Program-made: the position numbers and the translations under genes | Notes under the pieces: model-generated | Seen by the model: only the letters and a program-made list of their open reading frames with translations | What the model was told of the DNA's origin: nothing | The model's database searches: none | In this document: piece after piece, positions 5,635 through 6,922 of the stretch | Layout: each line of letters begins with the position of its first letter | Numbering within the stretch: the stretch's first letter is position 1 | DNA from: Endomicrobiia bacterium | GTDB taxonomy: Bacteria; Elusimicrobiota; Endomicrobiia; Endomicrobiales; Endomicrobiaceae | Assembly (NCBI GenBank): GCA_025998355.1 | Contig: BNVV01000068.1 | Coordinates: forward strand, 1-6,922 | Length of the DNA: 6,922 bases | Direction: 5' to 3'

Positions 5635-6172
5635 TCGATTTATTGTTAAACTATAATCCCGCAAGGCAAGCTCGCAAACCGCTTAAAGTAGTACAATTAG
5701 GCTATGGAAACGCTTAAAGGATGGGACAATAGCGCATATAAGATACACTATCATTTTTGTAACGCCCATAAGTATAAGAAAAGCTATATTTGGCAATTTA
5801 AAGCGTGTAATAGCCTAAATAACAAAAGAAATTTAGTAACGCTTGCGAAATAGAGTTTGAGCAAATTGGAATAGATGGCAATCACCCGCTACCCTGCTTA
5901 AGTTGCAGCCCAAAGTTCTCCCTAATGCCAAGCAATACAAGTTATCAAAAGCATAACAGTGCTAGAAATATTTTGCCGTCATGACTTAAAGAAAGAACTT
6001 TGGGGTGGCGTCAGAGCGATGACTTTATTGCAACGCTAGCAAGTAGGCAACAGAGAAATGATTCTTGGGCTATGTTGCTAAACATGGGGTCAAAGATCCA
6101 CAGCAACAATTACAGCTCTTTGATTTTCACCGCTTATACCCGCGCGCAAAGCAAGCTGCGCGGAGGTTCATT
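5635..6172 (+). mobile_element. Degenerate IS200/IS605-type element, right copy (full length)
   Basis: This copy aligns in inverted orientation to 3311-3604 over both ends and is about 240 bp longer because it keeps the middle of tnpA. Conserved blocks include GTACAATTAGGCTATGGAAA around the transposase start and AATTACAGCTCTT near its end. The outer end carries a GC-rich structured region (CGCGCGC...GCGCGGAGG, 6141-6166), matching the right-end hairpin of the other copy. Together the two copies bracket a cargo of about 2.0 kb holding the three pilin-like genes, with both transposases pointing outward. Exact element ends cannot be fixed, since this family makes no target duplication. Confidence 0.72.
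5704..6136 (+). pseudogene. tnpA: IS200-type TnpA transposase, full length but frameshifted
   Basis: The pieces read in order METLKGWDNSAYKIHYHF, a shift, NACEIEFEQIGIDGNH, then SCSPKFS, then in shifted frames KQYKLSKA, KYFAVM and LKER, SDDFIATLAS, and finally GYVAKHGVKDPQQQLQLFDF. This is the complete order of a Y1 (PF01797-type) TnpA of about 144 residues, the usual 130-155 aa size. The HUH motif is damaged: the first His (GNH) remains but the second is lost in HPLPC. The tail Tyr (GYV), in the place of the catalytic Tyr, is kept. The stop present in the left copy (TGA) has become TTA, so one frame reads on to 6328. Several indels make it inactive. TnpA would cut and join single-stranded IS ends during replication. 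Confidence 0.72.
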
Positions 6173-6183
6173 ATCTTTGCACA

Positions 6184-6291
6184 ACAAGCGCATGAAAAAG
6201 ATTTCTTGGGGCGATTGATTTTAGACTCAAAGCAAATTTTTGTAGACTGCTTTGCGACAATCAAAAATCAAAAGAGTTTTCATGCGTTTGT
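6184..6291. repeat. 108-nt nested stem structure between the right IS copy and tRNA-Ala
   Basis: Three nested pairings share one axis. The outer stem is 15 bp (6184-6198 with 6277-6291, one G-U in RNA form: ACAAGCGCATGAAAA against TTTTCATGCGTTTGT). The middle stem is 8 bp (TTGATTTT 6215-6222 with AAAATCAA 6264-6271). The inner stem is 7 bp (CAAAGCA 6228-6234 with TGCTTTG 6248-6254), with a 13-nt loop. It could be a small MITE-like element, a non-coding RNA or a cruciform. No U tract follows, so a terminator is unlikely. The long frame crossing it (up to 6328) is read-through from the broken transposase. Confidence 0.5.
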
Positions 6292-6311
6292 CCTGTCATC
6301 TGTGTTGGAAA

Positions 6312-6340
6312 TGTACAAAAAAGTATAATATTGCTATAAC
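6312..6340 (+). promoter_or_regulatory. Possible promoter of tRNA-Ala
   Basis: TGTACA (6312-6317, four of six to the -35 consensus) and TATAAC (6335-6340, five of six to the -10 consensus) are exactly 17 bp apart. Transcription would start near 6347, about 25 nt before the mature tRNA. An alternative -10, TATAAT at 6324-6329, lacks a good -35 partner. Confidence 0.35.
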
Positions 6341-6371
6341 ATTTATATTGAAGTAACGCAAACTTTCAACT

Positions 6372-6445
6372 GGGGCCATAGTTAAACGGGAGAATATATC
6401 GTTCGCAACGATAAGATGCGGGTTCAATTCCCGCTGGCTCCACCA
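6372..6445 (+). tRNA. tRNA-Ala (anticodon CGC)
   Basis: A full cloverleaf can be drawn. The acceptor stem GGGGCCA (6372-6378) pairs with TGGCTCC (6435-6441) and includes the G3-U70 pair that marks alanine tRNAs. The anticodon stem TATCG/CGATA (6397-6401 and 6409-6413) encloses loop TTCGCAA with anticodon CGC at 6404-6406. The variable loop is AGAT. The T stem GCGGG/CCCGC encloses TTCAATT. CCA is encoded (6443-6445). The D stem is weak (GTTA with GAAT, holding a G-U and an A-G pair). It should decode GCG. A minus-strand ORF across it (WSQRELNPHL) is the familiar antisense-tRNA artefact. The gene looks intact amid decayed neighbours. Confidence 0.93.
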
Positions 6446-6555
6446 GAGTGTTTTTTGTTTGTAGTTGATAAAATGTTGTATTTCACCTGACTTGACCACC
6501 TTTTTAAGAAAGAGCAAAAAAAAGACTCATAAAAAGAGGTGAGGAGGGAAGCTAA

Positions 6556-6711
6556 ATGGCAAAAGTTTTTACAAAGATCCACCTATTGCAAAATCATGTT
6601 GTGTTACAACAACGCCATATATGGATATAAAAATAATGCAAAAGACAAAAACATAAAAAGATTTGCGAAGGCGATGTTGCTTGCGTCAAAGGAGACATTG
6701 TGAAAAAATAA
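6556..6711 (+). pseudogene. Small broken ORF with a strong ribosome binding site
   Basis: GAGGTGAGGAGGG lies just upstream of the ATG at 6556, the best Shine-Dalgarno in the window. The product reads MAKVFTKIHLLQNHVVLQQR and stops at 6628. The same frame has another stop at 6634, then KHKKICEGDVACVKGDIVKK to a TAA at 6709. A second frame is open from a GTG at 6539 to 6703 (54 codons, ending AKAMLLASKETL). Protein-like pieces in different frames suggest a short gene that has decayed, sitting between the tRNA and the second lipoprotein copy. The family is not recognised. Confidence 0.3.
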
Positions 6712-6739
6712 GAGCTACAAGCAAAAAAGAAATATAACA

Positions 6740-6922
6740 ATGAAACTAAAAGCAACATTAAGCATATTTGTTGCATTTGGTCTTGCCTTGAGTTCGTGCG
6801 ATAAAAAGAACACTTCCATTGTAAACAGAAGGTATGCTATACTCCAGAGAAAATAGAAGAAATAAAAGAAGCGCAAACAACAAAAGCAAAAGAAGAAGAA
6901 AGATCAACGCACGACGGTGACA
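6740..6922 (+). pseudogene. Second copy of the coiled-coil lipoprotein, frameshifted (partial at window edge)
   Basis: The ATG at 6740 encodes MKLKATLSIFVAFGLALSSC followed by DKKNTSIVNRRYA, closely matching the lipoprotein at 194 (signal peptide, LSSC lipobox, DKKN and IVNRRYA). A two-base TA insertion changes GCTACTCC to GCTATACTCC at about 6836-6845, giving ILQRK and a TAG at 6854. With the two bases removed the frame resumes as TPEKIEEIKEAQ, like the first copy's TPEKVEEIKEEQ, then becomes K/E-rich to the window end. It is therefore a paralogue disabled by a short slippage-type insertion. The sequence upstream of the start is not conserved between the copies. Confidence 0.8.

Noticed and set aside
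3311..6172. CRISPR array or integrase-type genomic island next to the tRNA
   Set aside because: No short regularly spaced repeats are present, no integrase is seen, and no copy of the tRNA 3' end is found elsewhere in the window.
6000..6328. Two overlapping plus-strand ORFs (72 and 87 aa) as separate genes
   Set aside because: They carry pieces of the frameshifted TnpA (SDDFIATLAS and GYVAKHGVKDPQQQ). The sequence beyond 6136 is read-through past a lost stop into the stem structure.
6296..6517. 73-aa minus-strand ORF containing WSQRELNPHL
   Set aside because: This is the well-known artefact of translating the antisense of a tRNA gene; it covers tRNA-Ala.

Overview
The window looks like an accessory, decaying stretch of an AT-rich bacterial chromosome. 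It holds few intact genes, many broken ones, long spacers, repeat-rich surface-protein genes and two wrecked insertion sequences. A jag (khpB) remnant, short Tad-type pilin-like genes and lipoprotein signals of the type LSSC-DKK would suit a host-associated or symbiotic bacterium with a shrinking genome; an Elusimicrobia/Endomicrobium-like lineage is one guess. No marker in the window settles the taxonomy.

Layout. Positions 1-123 may hold the end of a membrane protein. Positions 194-1123 encode a lipoprotein with an E/K/Q/A-rich coiled-coil repeat array, interrupted in frame by a roughly 200-bp insert that carries its own tandem repeat, then Pro- and Ser-rich stalks. It ends in three consecutive TAG codons. 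The stalk-like sequence continues in the -1 frame (1114-1614) and, after a second -1 step at the heptamer A AAA AAC (1539-1545), into an acidic, aromatic-rich C-terminal domain ending at 1991. The three frames together look like one large surface lipoprotein that is either broken or frameshifted. Positions 1992-3310 are mostly debris: a GC-rich low-complexity patch, a frameshifted Jag N-terminal domain (2363-2576) and an ORF interrupted by a stop (2924-3217).

Positions 3311-6172 form a striking unit. Two degenerate IS200/IS605-type elements lie in inverted orientation. The left copy is on the minus strand and has an internal deletion. The right copy is on the plus strand and is full length but frameshifted. 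Between them sits a tight three-gene operon of Tad/Flp-type pilin-like proteins: a 63-aa Flp-like protein, a TadE-like protein and a TadG-like protein. These are the only clearly intact genes of the window apart from the tRNA and the lipoprotein ORF.

To the right lie a 108-nt nested stem structure (6184-6291), an intact tRNA-Ala(CGC) gene (6372-6445) with encoded CCA, a small broken ORF with a strong ribosome binding site, and a second copy of the lipoprotein start (6740 onward) that is frameshifted by a two-base insertion and runs off the window. The two related lipoprotein starts thus bracket the region as direct repeats.
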